Source of the DNA: an uncultured Tenacibaculum sp.
GTDB taxonomy: Bacteria > Bacteroidota > Bacteroidia > Flavobacteriales > Flavobacteriaceae
NCBI GenBank assembly: GCA_947493285.1
Contig: CANLQH010000001.1
Location: 868,001-932,000 of the forward strand
DNA length: 64,000 bases
Direction: 5' to 3'
Positions 9,004 through 17,840 of this stretch are shown one piece after another. The position numbers and the translations under genes were made by a program. The stretch's first letter is position 1, and every line of letters begins with the position of its first letter. Under the pieces are notes generated by a model that was not told the origin of the DNA, did not search any database, and saw only the letters and a program-made list of their open reading frames with translations.

Positions 9004-10521
9004 ATGAAAAAAATAAAATTTTTACTTCGTGCAATTTTAGCATGTATAGTAATCACTTCGTGTAGTGAAGATTTTTTAGATGAGAGACCTACAAACTTTA
9101 TATCTTTTGAAGACTATAAAGAAAGTTCTATAATTAACCCTGAATTAGCTGCAGCTCCTTTAAAGGGTATTTACAATCAAATGGTTACTGCCTACATAGG
9201 TGGAACTGAAAGTCAAGAAGATTTTGGACACAAATCTTTTGATTTGATGAGTGATCTATTATCAAGTGACTTAGCTCAAGTAACTGGTGCATACAACAGA
9301 TTTGTACCTTTTGCTAACCTTGCTTGGACTGTTGACCCAACAATTAACATTCCTAACTTTACAGCTTGGAGGTTTTATTTCACACTTATTAAAAGTGCTA
9401 ACTTAGTAATAGATGGTGCTGGGGGTAATGATGCAGTACCAAGTTCAGATGAATTGAAAGCCGTTTTAGGACAAGCAAAAGCATTAAGAGCATTTTCTTA
9501 TTTTTACTTATCTCAATACTACGCAGTAGAATACGATGCTGAAAAACCTATTTTACCAATTTACACACTTCCTGCACAAGCTGCACAACCTAAAAGTAAA
9601 ATGAGTGAGGTATATGATTTAATGATTTCAGATTTAACTTCAGCAATTAGTCTTTTATCTAACTTTAATAGAGCTAATAAAGCTTTTATTAACCAAAATG
9701 TAGCTAGAGGTTTACTTGCTTATGTTTATGCTTCTACTGGTGAAAGCAGTAAAAATATTCTTGCAATGAATTTAGCTAACGATGTAATTAATTCTGGAGA
9801 ATTTACTTTAATGGACAAAAATGAAGTTACTGGTGGATTTACAAAACTAACTACTCCTGGATGGATGTGGGGATTTGACATTACTGAAGCGAATGGATTA
9901 GGTTTAGTATCTTGGCATGGCTTTATGGATTTTTACACTTATGCATATCAAGCTGTTGGTAACAACAGAGGTATAGATAAAGGCTTATATGATAACATTC
10001 ATAGTAATGACATTAGAAAAACCCAATTCGGTAGCCCAAGTCGTTCTGGTGGATTCACTCAAGGAGCTTCTCCTTTAATTCCAGCTCAAAAATTCTACAA
10101 CTTAAACAAACAATGGTTAGGTCAAAGAGTTATTACGGATGATTATATTTACATGAGAGTTGCCGAGATGTATTTATTATCAGCTGAAATGGCAGCTGTT
10201 GAAGGAGATAATATTTCTGCAAGAAATAGACTTAAAGAACTTCTATCAAAGCGTTTTGACAATGCTGCTGATTATGCTTACGTTGACACATTATCTGGTC
10301 AAGATCTTATTGATGAAATTGTTTTTCAAACTAAAATTGAATTAATAGCGGAAGGTAAGAGCTACTTGTTAATGAAAAGAAGAAAGCTTAACAACACTAG
10401 AGGAGCTAATCACTTAAACAGAGCTGGTGAAACATTTACATATAATGACCCTAGACTAACCTTTTCTATTCCTCAAAGAGAGTTAACTGACAACCCAAAC
10501 ATTAATAGTCAGAACAAATAA
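9004..10521 (+). CDS. SusD/RagB-family nutrient-binding lipoprotein
   Basis: A 505-residue SusD-like surface lipoprotein. The N-terminus MKKIKFLLRAILACIVITSC gives a lipobox with the acylated Cys at residue 20. It is followed by the family's DFLDERPTNF start and helical repeats (GQAKALRAFSYFYLSQYYA near residue 160), and ends with the FSIPQRELTDNPN motif shared by SusD proteins. It acts as the lid of the SusC transporter encoded 12 bases upstream. A terminator follows at 10564. Ligand unknown. Confidence 0.93.
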   Translation: MKKIKFLLRAILACIVITSCSEDFLDERPTNFISFEDYKESSIINPELAAAPLKGIYNQMVTAYIGGTESQEDFGHKSFDLMSDLLSSDLAQVTGAYNRFVPFANLAWTVDPTINIPNFTAWRFYFTLIKSANLVIDGAGGNDAVPSSDELKAVLGQAKALRAFSYFYLSQYYAVEYDAEKPILPIYTLPAQAAQPKSKMSEVYDLMISDLTSAISLLSNFNRANKAFINQNVARGLLAYVYASTGESSKNILAMNLANDVINSGEFTLMDKNEVTGGFTKLTTPGWMWGFDITEANGLGLVSWHGFMDFYTYAYQAVGNNRGIDKGLYDNIHSNDIRKTQFGSPSRSGGFTQGASPLIPAQKFYNLNKQWLGQRVITDDYIYMRVAEMYLLSAEMAAVEGDNISARNRLKELLSKRFDNAADYAYVDTLSGQDLIDEIVFQTKIELIAEGKSYLLMKRRKLNNTRGANHLNRAGETFTYNDPRLTFSIPQRELTDNPNINSQNK

Positions 10522-10563
10522 TTGAAATCTAATAATATTTTTATTACAGATTCTAATATTTAC

Positions 10564-10594
10564 AAAATCCGAGAAAATTTTCTCGGATTTTTTT
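10564..10594 (+). terminator. Intrinsic terminator after the first susCD pair
   Basis: AAAATCCGAGAAAA/TTTTCTCGGATTTT forms a 14-bp perfect inverted repeat at 10564-10591 followed by T residues. It separates the two SusCD units. Confidence 0.85.
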
Positions 10595-10704
10595 ATTAAA
10601 AGAAATTAAATTAAGCCTAACTTAGAAAAAACAACAAATACTTATCATAACACATATCATTCTATAAATAAATCACGAACTCAATTACTTTTTTGTTAAA
10701 AAAG

Positions 10705-10735
10705 TTGTCATTTTAATATAAAATTAAGACTTTAG
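10705..10735 (+). promoter_or_regulatory. Possible promoter of the second susC-susD unit
   Basis: TTG at 10705-10707 and GACTTTAG at 10728-10735 are spaced by 20 bases, the same geometry as upstream of the first SusC gene. The -7 box has two mismatches to TAnnTTTG, so the call is weak. Confidence 0.3.
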
Positions 10736-10762
10736 CGCCTAATTAATTCAAATAATTACATA

Positions 10763-13700
10763 ATGAGAACAAAGTTTAATGGAATTTTAACGCTATTACT
10801 GGCGTTGCTTGTGCAAATATCCTTTGCACAAGACAGAACAATTTCAGGTACTGTTTCAGATGAATCTGGGTCATTACCGGGAGTTACAGTAATAAAAAAA
10901 GGTACTACTCAAGGTACTGAAACTGATTTTGATGGTAACTATACAATTAAGGCTAAAACAGGTGACGTTTTAGTATTTAGTTTTGTAGGAATGAAAAACG
11001 CTGAAAGAACTGTAGGTGCTTCAGATCAAATTTCAGTAATTTTAGAAGGAGATAACCTTTTAGAAGAAGTTGTTGTTGTTGGTTATGGTACCACAACTAA
11101 AAAAGCTTATACTGGTACTGCAAAAGTAGTTAAAGCGGAGAACATCCAAGCAAAAACATTTTCGAATGTTTCTCAATCATTATCTGGTGAGGTAGCTGGT
11201 GTAACTGTAATTAACACTACTGGTCAACCTGGTTCAACCTCTACTGTACGTATTAGAGGTTTTGGTTCTGTTAATGGTAACAGAGACCCTCTTTATGTTG
11301 TTGATGGTGTCCCATTCTCAGGTAACTTAAACTCTATTAACCCTGAAGACATCCAATCTACTACTGTTTTAAAAGATGCAACTGCAACTGCAATTTATGG
11401 TTCTAGAGGTGCGAATGGTGTAATTTTAATAACTACTAAATCTGGAAAGAAAAACTCTTCTTCTATAGAAGTTGATGTTAAAACTGGTGTTAACTTCAGT
11501 TTAATACCTAGATATGATGTTATTCGTTCTGATAATGAATACATTGCTCTTTCTTGGGAAAGTCTTTACAATCAAGGTAATATTCAAGGAGCTGACCCTC
11601 TTCAATTTGCTAATGATAATTTATTTAATGATGCAACAGGGATTGACCCAGATTATAACTCTTGGAATGTTGCAAACGGTGGTGAGTTAATAGACCCTAG
11701 TACAAGAACTGTTAGATCTGGTATTACTAGGAGATATAATCCAGAGAATTGGCAAGATTATTCTTTTCAACCATCTATTAGAACTGAAGCTAACGTAAAA
11801 ATGTCTGGTGGTGGAGAAAACGGTAAATACTTTACTTCTTTTGGTTATCTAGATAGTAAAGGATATAGTGTTAATTCTGATTTCGAAAGATATTCTACTA
11901 GAATTAATTTAACTCAAGATCTTAAAACATGGCTACGCTCTAATGTTAATTTAGGATATGCTTATTCTGTTTTAAATAATAACGGTCAAACTGCTGATAG
12001 TGGTAACGTATTCTTTATTGTAGATAATATGCCTTCTATTTATCCAGTATTTGAAAGAGATGCTGATGGTAATAAAATACCAGATCCTATTTTTGGTGGG
12101 GATTTATATGATATCGGTAGAGGTAGACAGTTTAATGGTTTAACGAATGGACTTGCTGATGCGAGAAATAATGTTAGAAGAGAAAAAAGACACGAATTAA
12201 ATGGTAATGTTTCTTTCGAGTTAGATTTACTAGAGGGCTTAACTTTTAAGACACAATTAGGTATTCAGCACAACGATAGAATTAGAAACATTTATAACAA
12301 CCCATTTTTTGGGGCTGGTCAAGCAGTTGAAGGTAGTTTAACTAGAAGAAACATTAGATCTACTACTACAAACTTTTTAAATATGTTTACATATAAAAAA
12401 GTTTTTGGAGATCACTCTATTAACGTTTTAGCAGCACATGAATCTAACTCTACTGCTTTTCAAGAAGCTACTGCTAGAAAACGTAGAGTAGTTGTTCCTG
12501 GTTTATTAGAATTCAACAACTTCGTTGTAAATTTACCAACCAACTCTTTTACTCTTGATACAAGATTAGAAAGTTACTTTTCTCAGCTAAACTATAGTTT
12601 TAAAGATACTTATTATTTATCAGGTTCTATTAGACGTGATGGATCTTCTAGATTCGTGAATGATAAATGGGATACTTTTGGTTCTGTAGGTGGTGCTTGG
12701 ATAGCTTCTAATGAAAATTTCTTAAAAAACTCTAACACAGTAAAGTTTTTAAAGCTTAAAGCAAGTTATGGTTTAATTGGAGAGCAAGCTGGTGTAGGTA
12801 CTTACCCTGGATTAATATTATCTGATGTAAACCCTGTTGATGCAGGATTTTCATTTTCTGAATCTTTCGTAGGAAACCCTAACTTAACTTGGGAAACATC
12901 TAACATGTACCAAGTTGGTATTGAGTCTCAGTTTGGAGATTTCTTAGATGTTAATGTAGATTACTATATTAAAGATACTGAAAACTTATTATTTGATCGT
13001 CGATTAAATATCGCTACTGGTGTTGCTATTGCAGATGTAAATGATGGTGTATTAAGAAACTCTGGTTTAGAATTTGACATTAATGCTAAATTAATTAATA
13101 AAGAAGATTTTAAATTAAACTTAAGTGTTAATGGAGAGTTCTTAAAGAATGAACTTAGAGCTATGCCTATTGATCCTTCAACAGGACAACAAAAGGTTTT
13201 AGATATTGATGGGTTATTTGGTAGAACTGCTGGAAGATCTCTTTACGATTTATACACTAGAAAATGGTTAGGAGTTGACCCTGCAAATGGAGCTCCTTTA
13301 TGGGAAGCTTTCTATTATGACGCAAACGGTGACGGTGTATTCAATGAGTCAGAAAATGGCGAGGTTGTAAACTCATTACACGAATATCAAGCTCAATTCC
13401 CAGATAGAGAATTAGTGAAAACTACTACTAGTAACTCATCTGTTGCTACAAGACAATTCATAAATAAATCTAGTATACCTACTGTAAGAGGTGCGTTTAG
13501 ATTAGGTATGTCTTATAAAAACTTTGATATTAGTTCTCAATTCCTTTACAGTTTAGGAGGTTATGCTTACGATGCTGCTTATGCAGATTTAATGCGTAGT
13601 GGTAGAGTTGGTGGATGGAACTGGCATACAGACATCCGTAACAGATGGCAAAACCCAGGAGACATTACCAATGTTCCTGCAATTACTAACAATGTAAACG

Positions 13701-13999
13701 ATACATCTAATGATGATAGAAACGTAACTTACAACAGAGCTAACACAGGTTCATCAAGATTTATTACTAAAACAGACTTTTTATCTTTAAACAATGTAAG
13801 GGTAGGTTATAATGTACCGACTAAGCATTTAGAAAAGGCTGGTATTTCTAGCTTAAATTTATGGGTATCTGGAGATAATTTATTCTTGCTTTCTGCAAGA
13901 GATGGGTTTAACCCTACCACAAGTGAATCTGGTAGTAGTGCAAGATATAATTACGCTCCTTTAACTAACATTACGTTAGGAGTAAGAGTTAAATTTTAA
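10763..13999 (+). CDS. SusC/RagA-family TonB-dependent outer-membrane transporter (second copy)
   Basis: A 1078-residue paralogue of the transporter at 5713. The first 20 codons and the 20 bases before the start codon are nearly the same in both genes. The domains in order are a signal peptide ending at SFA-Q, a carboxypeptidase-regulatory-like domain, the signature LEEVVVVGYGTTTKK, a plug with VRIRGFGSVNGNRDPLYVVDG, and a beta barrel ending in LGVRVKF. The barrel loops differ strongly from the first copy, suggesting a different ligand. It is followed after 13 bases by its own SusD-like partner and a third lipoprotein. The substrate is not predictable from the neighbours. Confidence 0.93.
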   Translation: MRTKFNGILTLLLALLVQISFAQDRTISGTVSDESGSLPGVTVIKKGTTQGTETDFDGNYTIKAKTGDVLVFSFVGMKNAERTVGASDQISVILEGDNLLEEVVVVGYGTTTKKAYTGTAKVVKAENIQAKTFSNVSQSLSGEVAGVTVINTTGQPGSTSTVRIRGFGSVNGNRDPLYVVDGVPFSGNLNSINPEDIQSTTVLKDATATAIYGSRGANGVILITTKSGKKNSSSIEVDVKTGVNFSLIPRYDVIRSDNEYIALSWESLYNQGNIQGADPLQFANDNLFNDATGIDPDYNSWNVANGGELIDPSTRTVRSGITRRYNPENWQDYSFQPSIRTEANVKMSGGGENGKYFTSFGYLDSKGYSVNSDFERYSTRINLTQDLKTWLRSNVNLGYAYSVLNNNGQTADSGNVFFIVDNMPSIYPVFERDADGNKIPDPIFGGDLYDIGRGRQFNGLTNGLADARNNVRREKRHELNGNVSFELDLLEGLTFKTQLGIQHNDRIRNIYNNPFFGAGQAVEGSLTRRNIRSTTTNFLNMFTYKKVFGDHSINVLAAHESNSTAFQEATARKRRVVVPGLLEFNNFVVNLPTNSFTLDTRLESYFSQLNYSFKDTYYLSGSIRRDGSSRFVNDKWDTFGSVGGAWIASNENFLKNSNTVKFLKLKASYGLIGEQAGVGTYPGLILSDVNPVDAGFSFSESFVGNPNLTWETSNMYQVGIESQFGDFLDVNVDYYIKDTENLLFDRRLNIATGVAIADVNDGVLRNSGLEFDINAKLINKEDFKLNLSVNGEFLKNELRAMPIDPSTGQQKVLDIDGLFGRTAGRSLYDLYTRKWLGVDPANGAPLWEAFYYDANGDGVFNESENGEVVNSLHEYQAQFPDRELVKTTTSNSSVATRQFINKSSIPTVRGAFRLGMSYKNFDISSQFLYSLGGYAYDAAYADLMRSGRVGGWNWHTDIRNRWQNPGDITNVPAITNNVNDTSNDDRNVTYNRANTGSSRFITKTDFLSLNNVRVGYNVPTKHLEKAGISSLNLWVSGDNLFLLSARDGFNPTTSESGSSARYNYAPLTNITLGVRVKF

Positions 14000-14012
14000 A
14001 AATTAAAAAATT

Positions 14013-15479
14013 ATGTTTAAAAAAATAGCAAAAATTTTATCGCTATCTATCATATTGTTTTATGGTTGTGATGATAGCTTTTTAGAAGTAGAGCCGTCTG
14101 ATAGGGTATCTGCTGAACAGTTAGCAGAAGCTGCAGAATTTAACCCAGATATAGTTAAGGGTGGTGTTGCAGGTTTATATCAATTAATGTATTTCCCTGG
14201 AACAGGTGGTACAACTGGAAACGATGACTTTGGTCAAAAAGGTGTAGATATTTGGTCTGATATGTTATCTGGAGATATTGCACACTCTAAAACCAATTAT
14301 GGTTGGTATAGTACTTTTAGTAATTTACAAGCAAGTACAGATTTTACTGCAAATGAAAATTATATACCTTGGCGTTACTACTATAGAATTATTAGAAATG
14401 CTAACAAAGTAATTGAAACTTTAGGTGGTAATGATGCTACTCCTGATTTAGAAGAAAACAAGTTTTCTATGGGGCAAGCTAAAGCAATGAGAGCTTACTC
14501 TTATTTTTATCTATTACAGTTATATACTGATAGTTATGACCTTAGTGCTCCTGCTCTACCAATATACATAACACCTGTAATTGAAGCTGTTGCTAAAAGT
14601 ACTCAACAGGAAGTATATGATTTAATTTATAAAGACTTAAATCAAGCTTTAAGCTTATTACAAAATTATGACAGAGGAACTTCTAGAATAGAAGCTAATA
14701 CAGATGTTGTAAAAATGTTACTTGCTTATGCTTATGCTTCACAAGATATGAACTGGGATAAAGTTAAAACTTTAACTGGTGAGGTGATTAATAGTGGTTA
14801 TACTATTTTACCTAAAGCTAATGCTTTAGATGGAATGAATTTTATTGAGTCTTCTCCAGGTTGGATTTGGGCTTCAGATATTAAATCTGATGATAATATC
14901 TCATTAACTTCTTTTTATTCTCAAATGGATTATTTCACATACGGTTATGCTTCAGTAGATAATGACAAAGCTATAGATGTTGATTTATTTAACACTATGC
15001 CTGCTGATGACGTTAGAAGATCTTGGTTTAGTAACCCAACTGAACTTATCAACTGGCGTAAGTATTATGACCCAAATAGACAATGGGATGGTCAAAGACC
15101 TGTAACAACTGATGTTCACTATATGAGAATTTCAGAAGTATATTTATTAAATGCTGAGGCTGCAATTAAAACATCAGATTTAACTGGTGCTAGAACTTCA
15201 CTTAAAGCTGTTGTATCTGAAAGAGTAAATGATGCTTCTTATATCGATGGTCTTGACGAGCTTTCATTAAGAAACGAAATTTTCTTACAAACAAGATTAG
15301 AGTTATGGGCTGAAGGAAAGAGTTATTTACTTAAGAGAAGAAATAAACTAAATGTTGTAAGAGGTGCTAATCATTTAATTTTTGTTGGTGATGTAATGTC
15401 TTATGATGATGATAGATTAAGTTTTGAAATTCCTCAAGCTGAAATCTTAAACAATCCATTTATCAATTTACAAAATTAA
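14013..15479 (+). CDS. SusD/RagB-family nutrient-binding lipoprotein (second copy)
   Basis: A 488-residue SusD-like lipoprotein. Its signal MFKKIAKILSLSIILFYGC places the lipid-modified Cys at residue 19, followed by DDSFLEVEPSDR. The family repeats (MGQAKAMRAYSYFYLLQLY) and the C-terminal LSFEIPQAEILNNP motif are present. It pairs with the SusC protein encoded 13 bases upstream and shares ancestry with the SusD gene at 9004. Confidence 0.92.
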   Translation: MFKKIAKILSLSIILFYGCDDSFLEVEPSDRVSAEQLAEAAEFNPDIVKGGVAGLYQLMYFPGTGGTTGNDDFGQKGVDIWSDMLSGDIAHSKTNYGWYSTFSNLQASTDFTANENYIPWRYYYRIIRNANKVIETLGGNDATPDLEENKFSMGQAKAMRAYSYFYLLQLYTDSYDLSAPALPIYITPVIEAVAKSTQQEVYDLIYKDLNQALSLLQNYDRGTSRIEANTDVVKMLLAYAYASQDMNWDKVKTLTGEVINSGYTILPKANALDGMNFIESSPGWIWASDIKSDDNISLTSFYSQMDYFTYGYASVDNDKAIDVDLFNTMPADDVRRSWFSNPTELINWRKYYDPNRQWDGQRPVTTDVHYMRISEVYLLNAEAAIKTSDLTGARTSLKAVVSERVNDASYIDGLDELSLRNEIFLQTRLELWAEGKSYLLKRRNKLNVVRGANHLIFVGDVMSYDDDRLSFEIPQAEILNNPFINLQN

Positions 15480-15484
15480 AAACA

Positions 15485-16207
15485 ATGAAAAATTTTAGAT
15501 ATCTAGCAATCATGTTATTATCTATTCTAACTATAGTTAGTTGTCAAGATAATAGTGCTGAAGAAATAAATGATTTTAATTACATAACTATTGATGCCTT
15601 TGAAAAAGGTTTAGTAGTTAATGAAGGTACAACCTTAGATACTGAATTTAAAGTTTACACTTCTAAAAAAATGGGAGCAGATACAACTATAAATTTAGAT
15701 GTAACTACCTCAATGAGTTCTGATACTTATTCTGTACCCGTATCAGTTGTTATCCCAAAAGGATCTAACGAGGTTACAATTCCATTAAGTCTTATTGATG
15801 ATGCTAGTGGATTAAATAGAATGGGTGAAACAATGACTATTGCTATAAACGGTCCTGAGGATTATTTTACTGGTAATTCAAAAGTTGATGTAAGCATTAG
15901 CGTTTTATGTCCTTCTGATTTAGCTGGTAGTTGGACTTATAGTGATGGAAATGGTAAAACTGTTGCTATTACACAATCTAGTGCTGGGAACTACTCTGTT
16001 CAGGGTGACAATGCTTTTGGTAGTAACTATTATTATGACATCTCTGATGCTTGTGGAAATATTACAATTACTGGTGGTCGTTTAGAAGACTTTGGTATTC
16101 CTGTAAGCGGTTCTGGTACTGTTTCTGCGGATAAGCAAACAATAACATTAACCTACACTGTTGATGGTTATTTTGCAGATAGAACTATGACTTTAGTAAA
16201 AAACTAA
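15485..16207 (+). CDS. Lipoprotein of the second SusCD locus, function unknown
   Basis: A 240-residue protein beginning MKNFRYLAIMLLSILTIVSC, a lipoprotein signal with the acylated Cys at residue 20. The mature part looks all-beta: residues 30-130 resemble a Calx-beta-like or immunoglobulin-like sandwich (runs such as VVIPKGSNEVTIPLSLIDD), and residues 140-240 form a second beta-rich domain that starts at LAGSWTYSDGNGKT. It sits 5 bases after the SusD gene and just before a strong terminator, so it is the third member of the operon. By position it may be a surface ligand-binding lipoprotein in the manner of SusE/SusF; this is inference from location, not sequence. Confidence 0.75.
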   Translation: MKNFRYLAIMLLSILTIVSCQDNSAEEINDFNYITIDAFEKGLVVNEGTTLDTEFKVYTSKKMGADTTINLDVTTSMSSDTYSVPVSVVIPKGSNEVTIPLSLIDDASGLNRMGETMTIAINGPEDYFTGNSKVDVSISVLCPSDLAGSWTYSDGNGKTVAITQSSAGNYSVQGDNAFGSNYYYDISDACGNITITGGRLEDFGIPVSGSGTVSADKQTITLTYTVDGYFADRTMTLVKN

Positions 16208-16232
16208 AATATTATAGTTAAAATTTAATATT

Positions 16233-16260
16233 AAACCACCTCTAGCGAGGTGGTTTTTTT
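16233..16260 (+). terminator. Intrinsic terminator of the second SusCD operon
   Basis: A 10-bp stem AAACCACCTC/GAGGTGGTTT with loop TAGC at 16233-16256 is followed by a T-run. The rlmB promoter box begins 16 bases further on. Confidence 0.9.
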
Positions 16261-16276
16261 ATACCCAAAATTGAAC

Positions 16277-16284
16277 TACATTTG
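16277..16284 (+). promoter_or_regulatory. -7 box of rlmB, positioned for a leaderless transcript
   Basis: TACATTTG is an exact TAnnTTTG match, but it ends only 4 bases before the rlmB ATG at 16289, so transcription would start at or next to the start codon. No clear TTG is seen 19-20 bases upstream, where the terminator T-run lies. Confidence 0.45.
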
Positions 16285-16288
16285 CAGC

Positions 16289-17026
16289 ATGGAAGAAAAC
16301 ACAACAATTTTTGGTATTAGAGCCATTATTGAAGCTATAGAAAGTGATGCGTCACTTAACAAAGTATATTTACAAAAAGGATTAAGAGGAGATTTATTTT
16401 TTCAATTAGATAAACTATTAAAGAAAAATAAAATTTCTACTAGTGTTGTACCTACCGAAAAGTTGGATAGGTTATCTAAACACAATAATCATCAAGGAGC
16501 TGTTGCTAAAATTTCTCCTATCGCTTTTCATGATTTAGAAGTATTAATTGAAACTACTGTAGAATCTGGTGAAACACCTTTATTTTTATTGCTAGATCAA
16601 GTGTCTGATGTTAGAAACTTTGGAGCTATCATTAGAACTGCTGAATGTACAGGTGTAAACGGAATTATCATACAGAAAAGTGGTAGTGCTCCTGTAAATG
16701 CTGAAACAATTAAAACTTCTGCTGGTGCTGCATTTAAAATGCCTATTTGTAAGGTTGATCATATTAAAGATGCAATGTTTCAACTACAAGCTGCTAATAT
16801 TAAATTGTTAGCTGCTACAGAAAAAACCGAAGACAATGTATTTGATATTGATTTTAAACAACCTATGGCAATTATAATGGGATCTGAACACAAAGGGGTA
16901 TCAAATTCAGTATTAAAAATGGTTGACTATAAAGCGAAACTGCCTTTACTTGGTGAAATAGAATCATTAAATGTTTCTGTTGCTTGTGGCGCTTTTTTAT
17001 ATGAAGCTGTAAGACAAAGACAATAG
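16289..17026 (+). CDS. rlmB: 23S rRNA (guanosine-2'-O-)-methyltransferase, RlmB/TrmH type
   Basis: A 245-residue SPOUT-class RNA methyltransferase. I chose the ATG at 16289, which gives MEENTTIFGIRAI, the usual start of the family; a longer in-frame version from 16250 would begin inside the upstream terminator. An N-terminal substrate-binding domain (1-75) precedes the SPOUT knot motifs: LLLDQVSDVRNFGAIIRTAE, IIMGSEHKGVS and ESLNVSVACGAFLYEA. In E. coli RlmB methylates G2251 in the peptidyl-transferase P loop using S-adenosylmethionine. It stands alone between two terminators. Confidence 0.9.
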   Translation: MEENTTIFGIRAIIEAIESDASLNKVYLQKGLRGDLFFQLDKLLKKNKISTSVVPTEKLDRLSKHNNHQGAVAKISPIAFHDLEVLIETTVESGETPLFLLLDQVSDVRNFGAIIRTAECTGVNGIIIQKSGSAPVNAETIKTSAGAAFKMPICKVDHIKDAMFQLQAANIKLLAATEKTEDNVFDIDFKQPMAIIMGSEHKGVSNSVLKMVDYKAKLPLLGEIESLNVSVACGAFLYEAVRQRQ

Positions 17027-17030
17027 ATAT

Positions 17031-17061
17031 AAAAAAATCCTGCTAAAAGCAGGATTTTTTT
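17031..17061. terminator. Bidirectional terminator between rlmB and the rhomboid gene
   Basis: AAAAAAATCCTGC/GCAGGATTTTTTT with a 5-base loop has both an A-run and a T-run, so it can end the converging genes on both strands. Confidence 0.85.
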
Positions 17062-17764
17062 ATTCACTTTCTGTGTAAAAATATTTATAATTTAACTCTT
17101 CTATTTCAACGTTCTCATCTATAACTGGAGGAATATAATTTCCATCTTGATCAAACATATCATCGAATTCAGTTTTCGTAAACTCAAATTTTTCCTTTAC
17201 AATACCATTCTTTCTATAAATTATTGCAAAAAGAAAGCCTATAATCAACCCTGACAAATGTCCTTCCCAAGACATACCATCTTTAATTGGCAACACATAC
17301 CAAATCATACTTCCGTATAAGAAAATAGTAATTAAAGACACTGCAACTAATCTGAAGTGCTTCCTTATAATTCCGCTAAAAAAAACAAAACTAAATAATA
17401 AGTAAACAACTCCACTCGCTCCTATGTGGTAAGATTCTCTTGCTATTAACCAAGTTAATAATCCTGTGAATAAACCACCAAAGATTAAAACTTTTACAGC
17501 TATTTCTTTATAAAAATAAAAAAGAGACAACGAGAGTACAAATAAAGGCATAGAATTGTTGAAAAGGTGATTAGTGTCGCCGTGAATAAAATGAGAGCAT
17601 AAAACACCTTTTAAACCACTCAGATTTCTTGGATAAACTCCGAATTTGTTAAAATTAAAACCAAATCGTATTTCAATCCAATAAATAAACCAAATTGAAA
17701 AAATTAATAAGAAAGGAATTACAAATATCTTATTGCTAAATTTAAGTTGCTCTTCTGTTTTCAT
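17060..17764 (-). CDS. Rhomboid-family intramembrane serine protease
   Basis: A 234-residue multi-spanning membrane protein, read from the ATG at 17764 (MKTEEQLKFSNK); a longer frame opens at 17818 but would run to within 23 bases of the divergent rarA start. It has at least six hydrophobic segments. The catalytic serine is Ser117 in HIGASG and the partner histidine is His169 in WEGHLSG. An early NHLFNNS motif near residue 65 is the usual oxyanion-region Asn/His segment. The last 45 residues are acidic and soluble. Substrates are unknown. It is divergent from rarA with 76 bases between starts. Confidence 0.88.
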   Translation of the reverse strand: MKTEEQLKFSNKIFVIPFLLIFSIWFIYWIEIRFGFNFNKFGVYPRNLSGLKGVLCSHFIHGDTNHLFNNSMPLFVLSLSLFYFYKEIAVKVLIFGGLFTGLLTWLIARESYHIGASGVVYLLFSFVFFSGIIRKHFRLVAVSLITIFLYGSMIWYVLPIKDGMSWEGHLSGLIIGFLFAIIYRKNGIVKEKFEFTKTEFDDMFDQDGNYIPPVIDENVEIEELNYKYFYTESE

Positions 17765-17840
17765 CAGAATGAAAGTAACAAAAATAAATCCAAATACGAA
17801 TTTCGGAATATCTGTCATAAATCTTTTCTATTTTTACACT

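Noticed and set aside
17733..17840. Longer rarA start at 17733
   Set aside because: The added 36 residues are antisense to the rhomboid N-terminus and do not belong to the RarA family; the ATG at 17841 gives the family start.
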